Below, piece by piece: positions 43,149-51,383 of a stretch of 64,000 bases of DNA. The DNA comes from Bradyrhizobium sp. LTSP849 (GTDB lineage Bacteria > Pseudomonadota > Alphaproteobacteria > Rhizobiales > Xanthobacteraceae): contig NZ_JYMR01000007.1 of assembly GCF_000938255.1 (NCBI RefSeq), positions 39,216 through 103,215 of the forward strand, read 5' to 3'. Position 1 is the stretch's first letter. Each line of letters starts with the position of its first letter. The notes under the pieces were generated by a model, which was not told where the DNA came from, searched no databases, and worked only from the letters and a program-made list of their open reading frames with translations. Made by a program: the position numbers and the translations under genes.

Positions 43149-43320
43149 TCCTCAAGCTGGGAACTTGTCGCCGAACATCGGCAGACCGCTGCGTGATTGT
43201 GCCTGCGTGGCCTCGTCCTGGATCACGTCCCAGTGCTCGACGAGAACTTCGTTTTCCATGCGCACGATATCCGCGACGACCCACGCCGCCGGCAGGCCGT
43301 GACCGCTGAACCGCCCGTGG
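43149..43320. repeat. 172-bp segmental duplication, copy in the intact gene
   Basis: Covers the C-terminal third of the NTF2-like gene. The partner copy is at 41256-41427, 1.9 kb away in the same orientation. Confidence 0.95.
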
Positions 43321-43553
43321 AGAATGACGAAATCACCCGTCGCTGCCACAATGTGGTTTTCGTAGCGCAGCGTCGCGGGCAAGCTCCTTACCAGATCGAA
43401 CAGACCGTCACGGCCCGGTGGAATATGCGCGCTGTGCTGGATGTAGCGGGGCGACCAGAAGCGCTCGGCGGCAGCGTAGTCGCGCTTGTTGAAGAGCGTA
43501 TCAAACGCGTTCAGGACGATTTGCACCCGACCGTCTTCGCCCGACTTGATCAT
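43152..43553 (-). CDS. NTF2-like/SnoaL-type protein
   Basis: A 133-residue cone-shaped fold protein: VLNAFDTLFNKRDYAAAERFWSPRYIQHSAHIPPGRDGL at the start, then AATGDFVILHGRFSG and VVADIVRMENEVLVEHWDVIQDE, the typical strand pattern of nuclear transport factor 2-like (SnoaL/ketosteroid-isomerase-like) proteins. The family includes isomerases and polyketide cyclases; no specific activity can be assigned. It probably lies downstream of the secreted protein gene (27 bases apart, same strand). Its 3' third is duplicated at 41256-41427. Confidence 0.88.
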   Translation of the reverse strand: MIKSGEDGRVQIVLNAFDTLFNKRDYAAAERFWSPRYIQHSAHIPPGRDGLFDLVRSLPATLRYENHIVAATGDFVILHGRFSGHGLPAAWVVADIVRMENEVLVEHWDVIQDEATQAQSRSGLPMFGDKFPA

Positions 43554-43580
43554 GATCGTGCCCTTTGCCAGGCCCGGAGG

Positions 43581-44249
43581 TTATTTCCGGACCAGCGGGA
43601 TTTGCAGATTGGTCGGCCGGTTCTGCTCGGTATCGAAGCCACGGCCGTCGATATTGCGCGCGCCCCAGAACAGCAGATCGCCTCTGAGATAAACGAGGTC
43701 GTACTCCATGAAATTCGTCCCTTCCTTGAGACCGAAGGGAACGAACGTCTTGCCGAATATGCTCTGGGGCGCGTTGACGGCCCAGGGCGCGTATCCGGCT
43801 GACGCGACCTTGTTCAGCACATCGACAAATCCCGGCACCAGCGGCGTGACCTCGTAGGTCTCGTCGGCGACGAAATCGACCTTCTGCGCGCCGGGAGCGA
43901 TCGGATGCGCGCCCTGCCACAGCATGTGGCCGCCGATCCTGATGCGCACGAGCGGCACGGCCCCGTAGGGATCGGCCGAGTTGACGACCTCGAGTTCGAA
44001 CCGATCGGACGGCAGATATCTGAAGGTGCGCTTGAGGTAGAACGGCTTGAGCGAACCGTCGGGGTTCTTGCTGGGCCGCACCTCCGGTGCGATGCTTTCC
44101 CAGCTTCCGAGCACCGCCTCTTTGATCTTGGTGACGTCCGTATCCATGCCGCCTGCTCTTATCTGGTTGGGTGGGGATTGCGCTGCGGCTCCGCCGATTC
44201 CTGTCATCACCAGAACGAGCAGCAACAACGTTTTAATGCCGTGACACAT
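43581..44249 (-). CDS. Secreted protein of unknown function
   Basis: A 222-residue protein with signal peptide (MCHGIKTLLLLVLVMTGIGG, cleavage near AAAQS). The mature part reads GSWESIAPEVRPSKNPDGS, FRYLPSDRFELEVVNSADPYG, HMLWQGAHPIAPGAQKVDFVADETYEVTPL and MEYDLVYLRGDLLFWGARN. This looks like a beta-rich, lipocalin-like periplasmic protein, but no family is recognised. The start ATG 44249 begins the signal peptide; ATG 44300 upstream is in frame. It is divergent from the LysR gene at 44444, which may control it and the NTF2-like gene. Confidence 0.78.
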   Translation of the reverse strand: MCHGIKTLLLLVLVMTGIGGAAAQSPPNQIRAGGMDTDVTKIKEAVLGSWESIAPEVRPSKNPDGSLKPFYLKRTFRYLPSDRFELEVVNSADPYGAVPLVRIRIGGHMLWQGAHPIAPGAQKVDFVADETYEVTPLVPGFVDVLNKVASAGYAPWAVNAPQSIFGKTFVPFGLKEGTNFMEYDLVYLRGDLLFWGARNIDGRGFDTEQNRPTNLQIPLVRK

Positions 44250-44443
44250 GCGCGTGCTTTCATCTCGTCCGCCTCGTGGACGGAGCGCGGCGACGATCAT
44301 GCCCTGCCTGCCAGGCAGACCCCGGTTATGTTTCGCGTCTTGCTATAAAAGCCGCTAGCGAGCCTGAAAAAGACTTTGTAGGCTGGCCCCATGCCTGCGA
44401 GATATGGCCCTCAAGACATGGCCTCAAGACATGGGGAATTAGG

Positions 44444-45352
44444 ATGGAGCTACGGCATCTCCGCTACTTCATCGCCGTCGCCGACGCCGGTAGTCTGACC
44501 GTAGCGGCCGAACAGACGCTCCACACGTCTCAGCCATCTCTCAGCCGGCAGATCCGGGATCTCGAACAAGAGGTCGGCGTTCAGTTGATGCATCGCAGCG
44601 CCCACGGCGTCGAGTTGACGTCGGCCGGCAGGGCTTTTCTGGACCATGCGCGGATGGCGCTGCTTCAGGCCGAGGCTGCAAAGGAGGCGGCACTGCGAGC
44701 AGCTCAGCCGCCGAAGCCGACATTCGCGCTCGGCTTTCTGTCGGGCGCCGAAATCGGCCTGCTGCCCGAGGTGGACCGGCTCCTGCGCGGCGCGTTTCCG
44801 GGTCTCGAAATCCGCCTGTCGAGCGAATATTCTCCCGTGCTCGCCAAAGCCCTGATAAGGCGCAAGCTCGATGCGGCTTTCATGCGGCGGGAAGAGAACA
44901 TGGGCGACAACATGGGCGATCTGGCCTGCCGTCGCGTTCGCACCGACCCGCTGATTTTTGTCTTCCCGAGCGATCATCGCCTGGCATCGCATGCGACCGT
45001 CGCGCCGCAGGAGATCGCAAGCGAGACCTTCTACCTTCCGTCCAGGGCTGCACCCGCGGTGCGCAGCGTCGTCCTGGACTATTTCAACCGCGCAGGCATC
45101 GATCTCAAGCCGGAGCATGAGGTGCACAACGTCGTGCACGCAATATCGATGATCACATCGACGCGCGGGATCATGATGTTGCCGGCTTACACAAAACGGT
45201 ACCTGCCCGAGCAGATCACCACCCGTCCGGTGCTGGGAGAAGCCCCTACGATCGATCTGGTCCTCCGCTTATCACAAGGCCAACAATTCGCCGATTCTGA
45301 AGCTGCTGCTTTCGCGGGTCGGCAAGCTCGCCGGGGCTCCCTAGCCGCTTAG
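44444..45352 (+). CDS. LysR family transcriptional regulator
   Basis: A 302-residue LTTR. The helix-turn-helix is MELRHLRYFIAVADAGSLTVAAEQ followed by TSQPSLSRQIRDLEQEVGVQL; the linker helix and the type 2 periplasmic-binding-like effector domain (ALGFLSGAEIGLLPEV, RLSSEYSPVLAKALIRRKLDAAF) follow. The LRYF start and effector domain resemble the BenM/CatM/HcaR subgroup that senses aromatic compounds. ATG 44444 has AGGA immediately upstream. It is divergent from the secreted protein and NTF2-like genes. Confidence 0.92.
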   Translation: MELRHLRYFIAVADAGSLTVAAEQTLHTSQPSLSRQIRDLEQEVGVQLMHRSAHGVELTSAGRAFLDHARMALLQAEAAKEAALRAAQPPKPTFALGFLSGAEIGLLPEVDRLLRGAFPGLEIRLSSEYSPVLAKALIRRKLDAAFMRREENMGDNMGDLACRRVRTDPLIFVFPSDHRLASHATVAPQEIASETFYLPSRAAPAVRSVVLDYFNRAGIDLKPEHEVHNVVHAISMITSTRGIMMLPAYTKRYLPEQITTRPVLGEAPTIDLVLRLSQGQQFADSEAAAFAGRQARRGSLAA

Positions 45353-45354
45353 CT

Positions 45355-45382
45355 GCGCCGTGCCTGCTTCGCGGCACGGCGC
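45355..45382. terminator. Hairpin between convergent genes
   Basis: GCGCCGTGCC and GGCACGGCGC form a perfect 10-bp stem with an eight-base loop, beginning three bases after the LysR stop. There is no clear T-run on either side. Confidence 0.55.
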
Positions 45383-45411
45383 AAGCGTCGGCTTGACAGC
45401 ACCGATCACGG

Positions 45412-45705
45412 TCAGTGCCTGGCGTGCTCGAACACCACGATCACGCCAGTCGGCTCGGGCTCGTGTGCCGTCAATCGCGTCAGATCCGCATCGCTCCATT
45501 CGGCAAGGCTGACGACTTCGCCCGTCTGACGTTCCGCGCCGGGCGATGGGGTGGGCTCGAGCACCTTGAGCCCGCTCTCGTCGACAAAAAATGTATGCTC
45601 GCCGAACATGCTGTTGAGCTGGGGCATGGCGGGATGCTCGTCGGGGAGCACCTGGGCGCCGAGTTGATTGATGGTCTGCTTCACTTGCTCGGATGTGAGC
45701 TTCAT
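45412..45705 (-). CDS. Conserved-looking hypothetical protein
   Basis: A 97-residue acidic protein: MKLTSEQVKQTINQLGAQVL, then FGEHTFFVDESGLKVLEP and EWSDADLTRLTAHEPEPTGVIVVFEH. No signal peptide, membrane helix or named domain is visible. GGAG six bases before ATG 45705 supports the start; a longer in-frame extension to 45870 is proline-rich and lacks a ribosome site. The gene is convergent with lysR. I do not recognise the family. Confidence 0.68.
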   Translation of the reverse strand: MKLTSEQVKQTINQLGAQVLPDEHPAMPQLNSMFGEHTFFVDESGLKVLEPTPSPGAERQTGEVVSLAEWSDADLTRLTAHEPEPTGVIVVFEHARH

Positions 45706-45926
45706 GTGCTGCTCCGTTTCTGTCCCGTCCGGTTTCATTGGCTGAGGCAAAGGCGGGAGTTCCCTGGGCCTTTGTTCAGCTGGCTCAAGCTCCCGAACTG
45801 GTGCAGCGCGCAAATGTTCCTGGACGATGGATTTTGTGATGAGGCGGTTCGTCTGCCGCGCCTTCAGCACGCTGACGCCACATCATGCACATCATTCCGA
45901 CGCCGGCCGGTCACGCCCCCGGAGGT

Positions 45927-46655
45927 CTAGAGGTCGAAATTCGTGGGCAGCATGATGACGTCGCGAATCGTCATGCCGCGCGGCCGCGTCAGCATGAACA
46001 TCACGACCTCGGCCACGTCGCTGGCCTCCAATAGGCTTCCCGACTCCCTCGCCTCCTTCAGCTTCTCCGCGGGCCAGTCCGCGAGCAGCGCCGTGACGAC
46101 AGGACCGGGCGACACTGACCCAACGCGGATGCCGTGCTTGAACACCTGGCGCCGCACCGTCTGCACGAAACAATCGATCGCCCATTTCGACGATGCATAG
46201 ACGGGCTCCCACGGCGTCGGGAAATGGGCCGCGAGCGAGCTCGTGACAATGATGTCGCCGCTCCGGCGCTCGATCATGTGAACAAGCGCGTCGCGCACGT
46301 TCTTCATCACGACGTTGATGTTCAGGTTCAGCATTCGGTCGATCGCACCATGATCGGCATCGACGAGATCGCCGCCGACATAGGCGCCCGCATTGGCATG
46401 CAGGATGTCGAGCTGGCCCGCCTTCTCCAGAACTTGCGGCAGCAGCGTGGCGCAGTCTTTGGGGTCAAGGAGATCGATGACGAGCGGGATCACGGCATCG
46501 CCGTGCTTGTCGCGAAGCGCCTTCAGTGCGCCCGCGTCGCGGTCGACCGTCACCACGCGCGCGCCTGCGGCCAGCATCGCTTCGGTGCTGGCCAATCCGA
46601 TGCCCGACGCGGCCCCCGTCACGACGGCAATTTTGCCTTCCAGCTCGTCGGCCAT
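45927..46655 (-). CDS. SDR family oxidoreductase
   Basis: A 242-residue short-chain dehydrogenase. The cofactor site is VVTGAASGIGLAS, with D in TVDRD after strand 2 suggesting NAD preference. The usual NNAG is HANAG. The catalytic serine lies in VTSSLAAHF and the active-site pair in YASSKWAID. The C-terminus, MLTRPRGMTIRDVIMLPTNFDL, matches ribitol/polyol-dehydrogenase-like SDRs. GGGAGG precedes ATG 46655. The tag-like gene lies 42 bases upstream on the same strand. Confidence 0.9.
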   Translation of the reverse strand: MADELEGKIAVVTGAASGIGLASTEAMLAAGARVVTVDRDAGALKALRDKHGDAVIPLVIDLLDPKDCATLLPQVLEKAGQLDILHANAGAYVGGDLVDADHGAIDRMLNLNINVVMKNVRDALVHMIERRSGDIIVTSSLAAHFPTPWEPVYASSKWAIDCFVQTVRRQVFKHGIRVGSVSPGPVVTALLADWPAEKLKEARESGSLLEASDVAEVVMFMLTRPRGMTIRDVIMLPTNFDL

Positions 46656-46697
46656 AGGTTCCTCCCGATCGCATGACACCAAACGGCGCCGCACACC

Positions 46698-47384
46698 CTA
46701 CTCGCCTCTGACCTCGCCGACCGACAGCGCGCAGATGCGCGACAGATGTGTGTAGGGCAGGCCGGTCTCCTTGGCCCAGGCGTTGAACTGCGCCTGCACC
46801 TTGGCGAGATCGCCCTTGGACTTCACCTCTTCGGCGATATCGAGGCCGGCATCGCGCAGACAGGCAACGACGTCCCTGGACGTGACAAAGCCGTCCCAGC
46901 CGACGAAGCGCAGCAGCATCTGACCGGTGTTGCCGCCCAACCGGCTGCCACGCTTGACCAGGAGATTGAGCAGGCCGATCTCGTCGGACGACGGCCACGC
47001 CGCCAGAAACTTGCCAAAACTGCCGTGCTCTTTTGCGATCTCCTGCACGAAGGCGGCGTTGTCGCGCACCGACATGATCTTGGCGCCGTTGCGCACGATG
47101 CGCGTGTCGCGCAGCAGAGCTTCCCAATAGTCTTCGGGCTGAAAGGTGAGCTTGGCCGGCGCAAAGCGCAGGAACGCGTCTTCAAAACCATCCCATTTGG
47201 TATCGATCACGCTCCATGCAAAGCCCGCGCAAAACACCCGCCTGGTCATCTCGGCGAGGATGCGGTCGTCGCCAAGCCTGGCCAGCCGCTTCGGATCGGG
47301 CTTGTCAGGCATCAGTCTGTCGAGCGCCTTGGGCCCGCCCTTGCGCTTCTCGGCGCGGGCACGAATGGTCTTGAACGAGGTCAT
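46698..47384 (-). CDS. DNA-3-methyladenine glycosylase I family protein
   Basis: A 228-residue helical protein. RVFCAGFAWSVIDTKWDGFEDAFLRF and LLRDTRIVRNGAKIMSVRDNAAF correspond to the substrate-pocket and helix-hairpin regions of the Tag family, which removes 3-methyladenine from DNA. The zinc-binding Cys/His set of E. coli Tag is not evident, so it may be a divergent member. ATG 47384 is used; upstream in-frame residues look unlike the family. It is divergent from the metallophosphoesterase gene, and probably co-transcribed with the downstream SDR. Confidence 0.78.
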   Translation of the reverse strand: MTSFKTIRARAEKRKGGPKALDRLMPDKPDPKRLARLGDDRILAEMTRRVFCAGFAWSVIDTKWDGFEDAFLRFAPAKLTFQPEDYWEALLRDTRIVRNGAKIMSVRDNAAFVQEIAKEHGSFGKFLAAWPSSDEIGLLNLLVKRGSRLGGNTGQMLLRFVGWDGFVTSRDVVACLRDAGLDIAEEVKSKGDLAKVQAQFNAWAKETGLPYTHLSRICALSVGEVRGE

Positions 47385-47551
47385 GCGGTCACCGCGTTGA
47401 GGCCGCGCCACGACATCAGAATTCGACGACCCGGTCCAGCCCTGCGACGCACCGACACTTGCGCCGGCGACGAAGCCGTGCTGGTCTGCTTCTTGCTTCA
47501 TAAATTTTTCGAATTCCCTTTTATTTTCAATCTCCCACCGACGGACATTCA

Positions 47552-48379
47552 ATGCGCTGCCTGGTCGTGGCCGACCTGCACTATTCGCTGCCGCAGTTCG
47601 ACTGGCTGGTCAGCGCGGCACCGCAATTCGACCTGGTGATCTTTGCCGGCGATGCGCTGGACATCGGCTCGATGGTGGATTTCCGCGCCCAGATCGTGGT
47701 GGTGAAGAAATACCTCGCGCTTCTGACCGCGCAGACCAAGGTCATCCTCTGCTCCGGCAATCACGACCTCGACGAGCGCAATGCGGAAGGCGAGAAGATC
47801 TCTCGCTGGATCTCGGAGGTGCGCGAGCTCGGCATCGCCTGCGATGGCGACAACCTCACCATCGGCGACACGCTGTTCACGGTGTGCCCATGGTGGGATG
47901 GACCACTGGTCAAGCAGCGCCTTGCCGACCAGCTGCGCGATGCCTCCGTGAACCGTCCGCCACGATGGATCTGGGCGCATCACGCGCCGCCGGCGAATTC
48001 ACCGACGAGCTGGGGCGGCAAGCGCTTCTTCGGCGATGTCGAGCTGGTGCAGTGGATCATGCAGTATCAGCCGTCGATGGTGATCTCGGGCCATGTGCAT
48101 CAGTCGCCCTTCATCAAGGACGGTTCGTGGTTCGACCGGCTGGGCCAGACCTGGGCGTTCAACGCCGGCCTGCAATCCGGACGACCGCCGACGCACATCG
48201 TGCTGGATCTCGATGCGAACAAGGCGTTCTGGCTGGCCGCCGGAGAAGCGCAATGGATCGATCTCAGTGCACCGCTGAAACGGCCAGCCGCTTACGTCGA
48301 GGATCCGCCGGACTGGCTTACATCCTTGGGTCGGATTGCCGATCCGAGCCTGGCGAGACCTCGAGCGGCGGCAGGTTGA
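47552..48379 (+). CDS. Metallophosphoesterase
   Basis: A 275-residue calcineurin-like phosphoesterase with the full metal-binding set: VADLHYS (residues 6-12), FAGDALD, CSGNHDLDE, WAHHAPP and ISGHVHQSPF. The fold could act on phosphodiesters or nucleotides; no substrate is implied. The ATG at 47552 opens the first strand directly. The last 62 bases overlap, on the opposite strand, the end of the cyclic-nucleotide-binding gene. Confidence 0.88.
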   Translation: MRCLVVADLHYSLPQFDWLVSAAPQFDLVIFAGDALDIGSMVDFRAQIVVVKKYLALLTAQTKVILCSGNHDLDERNAEGEKISRWISEVRELGIACDGDNLTIGDTLFTVCPWWDGPLVKQRLADQLRDASVNRPPRWIWAHHAPPANSPTSWGGKRFFGDVELVQWIMQYQPSMVISGHVHQSPFIKDGSWFDRLGQTWAFNAGLQSGRPPTHIVLDLDANKAFWLAAGEAQWIDLSAPLKRPAAYVEDPPDWLTSLGRIADPSLARPRAAAG

Positions 48380-48806
48380 TCATGCTCTGGAGCACTTCGC
48401 TGACCATCGCGAGGTGCGTGCCGTGGCCGGCATATTGCCGCTTGAGATCGGCGAGATAGGTGTTGGCGACGTTGAGCCGCTGCGCCAGCGTGCGCGCGAG
48501 CAGGAGCGCCACCTCCGGCCGCTGTATGAGGAACGACGCCGCGTCCTCGAATTCGTAGATGATCGAATCCGCGCAGGCCCGCACCGTTGCGGTATGCGGC
48601 AGCCCGAGCAGCACGGACATCTCGCCGAACACCGCGCCAGGCTCGGCGATGGTCGCGACCACCATGTCGCCCTTGAGCACTTCGAGCTTCCCCTCCACAA
48701 GCACGTAGAGGTGGCCGCTGCTGGTGCCGCCCTCGCTGACAACGAGCGTGCCGGCCACAACCTGCCGCTCTGTTCCGCCGGTGCAATGATCCAGGACTGC
48801 GCGCAT
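48318..48806 (-). CDS. Cyclic nucleotide-binding domain protein
   Basis: A 162-residue protein made of one cNMP-binding domain: VVAGTLVVSEGGTSSGHLYVLVEGKLEVLKGD, then the phosphate-binding-cassette region EPGAVFGEMSVLLGLPHTATVRA, and a C-terminal helix LLLARTLAQRLNVANTYLADLKRQ. No DNA-binding domain follows, so it is not a full Crp/Fnr regulator. The PBC carries GEMSVLLGLPHTATV where cAMP binders have GELALxxxxPRAAT; the missing arginine makes cAMP binding uncertain. Start ATG 48806 has GGGAG upstream. Its 3' end overlaps the convergent phosphoesterase gene by 62 bases. Confidence 0.85.
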   Translation of the reverse strand: MRAVLDHCTGGTERQVVAGTLVVSEGGTSSGHLYVLVEGKLEVLKGDMVVATIAEPGAVFGEMSVLLGLPHTATVRACADSIIYEFEDAASFLIQRPEVALLLARTLAQRLNVANTYLADLKRQYAGHGTHLAMVSEVLQSMINLPPLEVSPGSDRQSDPRM

Positions 48807-48903
48807 CTTGCGAAAACTCCCGCCACGAGTGGGCAGTAGAGCACGATCCGCAGAAACGTGCAGCGGTTTTCGAGCGCGCCATACGCCCGTTCGGCAAGCC
48901 CGG

Positions 48904-49440
48904 TCAGCGCGACAGGCGTTTTGCGAGGTGAACCGACTGCCAGTCCCCAAGGCCGCTATCCCTGAACCCGGCCTTCTTCGCAAGGCCGCGCATTTCAGCG
49001 TTCACTCGCGTGGTCTCGCCGGCGATCATGGCGTGGCCGAGATCGATCGCGCGCGTTTCCATCGCTGTCATCATGTGGAAGCCAAGGCCCATGCGTTGGA
49101 AGGCATCGGCGACCGAGATGGCAAATTCGCCGTGCCGGGCCGTCGCATCATAGGCGTATCGCGTTTCGCCGACGATCGTGCTCCGCCCGTCACGCCGGAG
49201 TTCGGCGAGCAGCGTGAAATGGTCAGGATGGTCCGTCCTTGAGAGGCATTCGGCCGCCACCACTGCAACATCGGCGCGCGCTCCCATGAAGCGCTTGTTC
49301 CGCGATGTTGTGGAAAGGCCAGTGAAGTAGATCGAGAGATTCTCCACATCGGATGCGCCGGCAGCCCTGATGTAGATCGCGCCTTTCGCCTTGGCCAGCT
49401 CGGCCGGCTCGACGACGGCACCCGAAAATATCTGAGACAT
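48904..49440 (-). CDS. GNAT family acetyltransferase
   Basis: A 178-residue protein. YIRAAGASDVENLSIYFTGLSTTSRNKRFMG is an N-terminal GNAT start, GETRYAYDATARHGEFAISVADAFQRMGLGFHMMTAM forms the acetyl-CoA-binding core with a QRMGLG pyrophosphate loop, and NAEMRGLAKKAGFRDSG is the usual C-terminal strand-helix. The sequence resembles the GNAT domain fused to protein acetyltransferase (Pat-like) enzymes, but here it stands alone. ATG 49440 (MSQIFSGAVV) is used. It is about 100 bases upstream of the cNMP-binding gene on the same strand, echoing the cNMP-GNAT fusion of mycobacterial Pat. Confidence 0.85.
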   Translation of the reverse strand: MSQIFSGAVVEPAELAKAKGAIYIRAAGASDVENLSIYFTGLSTTSRNKRFMGARADVAVVAAECLSRTDHPDHFTLLAELRRDGRSTIVGETRYAYDATARHGEFAISVADAFQRMGLGFHMMTAMETRAIDLGHAMIAGETTRVNAEMRGLAKKAGFRDSGLGDWQSVHLAKRLSR

Positions 49441-49561
49441 GTACGGCGCTCTCGGCAGGTTGCGTGGACCGCACACCTAACCGAGACCGCATACTGACCG
49501 CTTGGACATTGCTGCCAATCATGCGGCCGAAAACGAACAGCTCGCTGCAGCGTGCCGCACG

Positions 49562-50302
49562 TCACACACGCGAGAGTGACGGCACCTCCTCTGGCATGAT
49601 CGCCTGGAGACCGCCGAAGCGACGCTCGCGACCATGGAACGAGCCCAGGGCCGCGGCGAGATCGCCCGAATCGAATTCCGGCCACATCCGCTCGGTGAAG
49701 TGCAGCTCCGCATAAGCGCCTTCCCACAAGAGGAAGTCCGACAGCCGCTTCTCGCCGCTGGTGCGAATGATGAGATCGACGTCGCGCAAGCCGGCTTCGC
49801 CGGTGACGAGCTGCGAGAAGGCTTCACGCGTGAGGCTGGTCAGCGCGGCGGCCTTGGCCGCGGCGTTGAGGATCGCATCGCGCGCGGAATAGTCGACGGC
49901 AATGCGCAAATGCAGCGTGGCGCCGTGCGCGGTGGCCTCTTCGGCTCGCGCGATGGCATTGGCGATGCCGTCTGGCAGACGGTCACGGCGGCCGATCACG
50001 TTGAGACGCACGCCATTCTTGACCAGGCTCTGCACTTCGTTGGCAAGATAGAAACGCAACAGCGTCATCAGCGCGGCGACTTCGGCCTTGGGCCGGCGCC
50101 AATTGTCGGTCGAGAACGCGTAGAGCGTCAGCGTGCCGATGCCCTGCTTGGGTGCGACCTCGACAATGCGGCGGATCGCCTCGACGCCGGCCTCGTGGCC
50201 GCGCATGCGCGAGAGCCCGCGCCGCGTTGCCCATCGGCCATTGCCGTCCATGATGATGCCGACATGAAGCTTCTCGTTCGGGGACGTGGTCTCACTTTGC
50301 AT
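49562..50302 (-). CDS. Isoprenyl transferase (cis-prenyltransferase, UppS family)
   Basis: A 246-residue cis-prenyltransferase that would elongate farnesyl diphosphate with isopentenyl diphosphate. Signature [18 protein letters not shown] is at residues 13-30 (Asp of MDGNGRW is catalytic); later come [45 protein letters not shown] and the C-terminal [13 protein letters not shown]. It lies downstream of a winged-helix regulator and a membrane protein, not in the usual frr-uppS-cdsA cluster, so it is probably a second paralogue. CCGGAG precedes ATG 50302. Confidence 0.93.
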   Translation of the reverse strand: MQSETTSPNEKLHVGIIMDGNGRWATRRGLSRMRGHEAGVEAIRRIVEVAPKQGIGTLTLYAFSTDNWRRPKAEVAALMTLLRFYLANEVQSLVKNGVRLNVIGRRDRLPDGIANAIARAEEATAHGATLHLRIAVDYSARDAILNAAAKAAALTSLTREAFSQLVTGEAGLRDVDLIIRTSGEKRLSDFLLWEGAYAELHFTERMWPEFDSGDLAAALGSFHGRERRFGGLQAIMPEEVPSLSRV

Positions 50303-50333
50303 CGCAAAGTCTCCGGTCAAAAAAAGGGGGCTA

Positions 50334-50711
50334 TCAGGTCGAAAGAATGCCGAGACGTCCAAGTGCCGGCGCTTCGCGGCCGGCGGCCTTGGCAGCGTCG
50401 CGTACCAACCGCTCGAGCACGGCGAGATAGTCGAGGAAGCGGCGGCGGCCGCTCTTGGTCAGGCGGCAGGTGGTGTGCGGGCGGTTGCCCTCGTAGCCCT
50501 TGGTCACCTCGACGAGGCCGGCCTCCTGAAGCACGGCAAGATGCCGGCTGAGATTACCGTCGGTGAGGCCGCAGAGCTGCTTGAGATCGGCGAACGCCAG
50601 TCCCTTGGGATACGCCATCAGCGAGGTCAGGAGCCCGAGCCTCGCCTTCTCGTGGATCACGCGGTCGAGCCCTTCATAGGAGAAAGGCGCGCTGTCAATC
50701 TTCGACATCAT
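50334..50711 (-). CDS. Winged-helix transcriptional regulator
   Basis: A 125-residue DNA-binding protein: [55 protein letters not shown] is a winged helix with recognition helix around NLSRHLAVL, and [27 protein letters not shown] is the wing and dimer helix. It belongs to the ArsR/MarR-like group often paired with membrane proteins. Its start (ATG 50711, CCGGAG upstream) overlaps the membrane protein gene by 17 bases; the uppS gene follows 31 bases later, so all three form one operon. Confidence 0.88.
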   Translation of the reverse strand: MMSKIDSAPFSYEGLDRVIHEKARLGLLTSLMAYPKGLAFADLKQLCGLTDGNLSRHLAVLQEAGLVEVTKGYEGNRPHTTCRLTKSGRRRFLDYLAVLERLVRDAAKAAGREAPALGRLGILST

Positions 50712-51312
50712 TGTCTCCGGACGCAAAATACAGAATGGCCGCCATGACCGACTGGCCGATCACAAAGGGCAGTCCCATGGTCCATGGCGACAGCGTGTGG
50801 GTTCCGCTCGCCAGCACCACCACTGCAAAACCCGAGATGAAGTACCAGGCCCCCGCGAACGCGACGGTACGCGGCAGCGAGCGGACGGACGCAAAAATGC
50901 CGAGCGACACCAGGATCTGCCACAGCCCCGGCAGGAGCCACAGCATCTCGGTGGCGAACTTCCACATCACCACCGCGAGCAGCACGCCGGCGACGCCCGC
51001 GGGCAAGAACTGCTCGACCGCCTGGTGAATCATGGCGTCCGCAAGTCCGGAATGATGACGGCGCGAGCGCGCGCGCATCTCGATCCAGATCATCAGGCCG
51101 GACAGCGTTGCCGCAATGAACCAGCCGAAAAAGAACCCGAGCGGCTCGCTCGTGGGATCGCCGAGCAGCCAGAATTGCAGGATCGCCGTGACAAGCGCGA
51201 CCACGCCGGTCGCAGCCATCGTCGCCGGGCCATAGCCGCGGAACGCCGTGCCGGCCGCAATCTGGCTGCGGATCGCCACGATGTCGGCCAGTGCCTTGTC
51301 GAGATCGCGCAT
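50695..51312 (-). CDS. Multi-spanning membrane protein of the regulator/uppS operon
   Basis: A 205-residue protein with an amphipathic start (MRDLDKALADIVAIRSQIAAG) and six hydrophobic segments, for example TMAATGVVALVTAILQFWLLG, GFFFGWFIAATLSGLMIWI, VAGVLLAVVMWKFATEMLWLLPGLW, and GLPFVIGQSVMAAILYFA. No family is recognised with certainty. Co-expression with a winged-helix regulator suggests the pair sense membrane or lipid state, but this is inference. The start is ATG 51312; ATG 51342 is in frame. Confidence 0.8.
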   Translation of the reverse strand: MRDLDKALADIVAIRSQIAAGTAFRGYGPATMAATGVVALVTAILQFWLLGDPTSEPLGFFFGWFIAATLSGLMIWIEMRARSRRHHSGLADAMIHQAVEQFLPAGVAGVLLAVVMWKFATEMLWLLPGLWQILVSLGIFASVRSLPRTVAFAGAWYFISGFAVVVLASGTHTLSPWTMGLPFVIGQSVMAAILYFASGDNDVED

Positions 51313-51364
51313 CGGCAACGCCAAAGCCCCGCTCCACCCCATGTTTCCGGGACCATCGCCCCGT

Positions 51365-51383
51365 TACTTTGTATTGCAAAGTA
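51365..51383. promoter_or_regulatory. Palindromic operator candidate of the membrane protein/regulator/uppS operon
   Basis: TACTTTG-TATTG-CAAAGTA is a perfect 7-bp inverted repeat; a further half-site TACAAAGTA lies at 51392-51400. It stands 53 bases upstream of the first gene of the operon, in the promoter region, and is strikingly A/T-rich. Confidence 0.7.

Noticed and set aside
38889..46694. Integrative element with integrase and att repeat at tRNA-Arg
   Set aside because: No integrase, excisionase or repeat of the tRNA 3' end was seen, so only an accessory patch is claimed.
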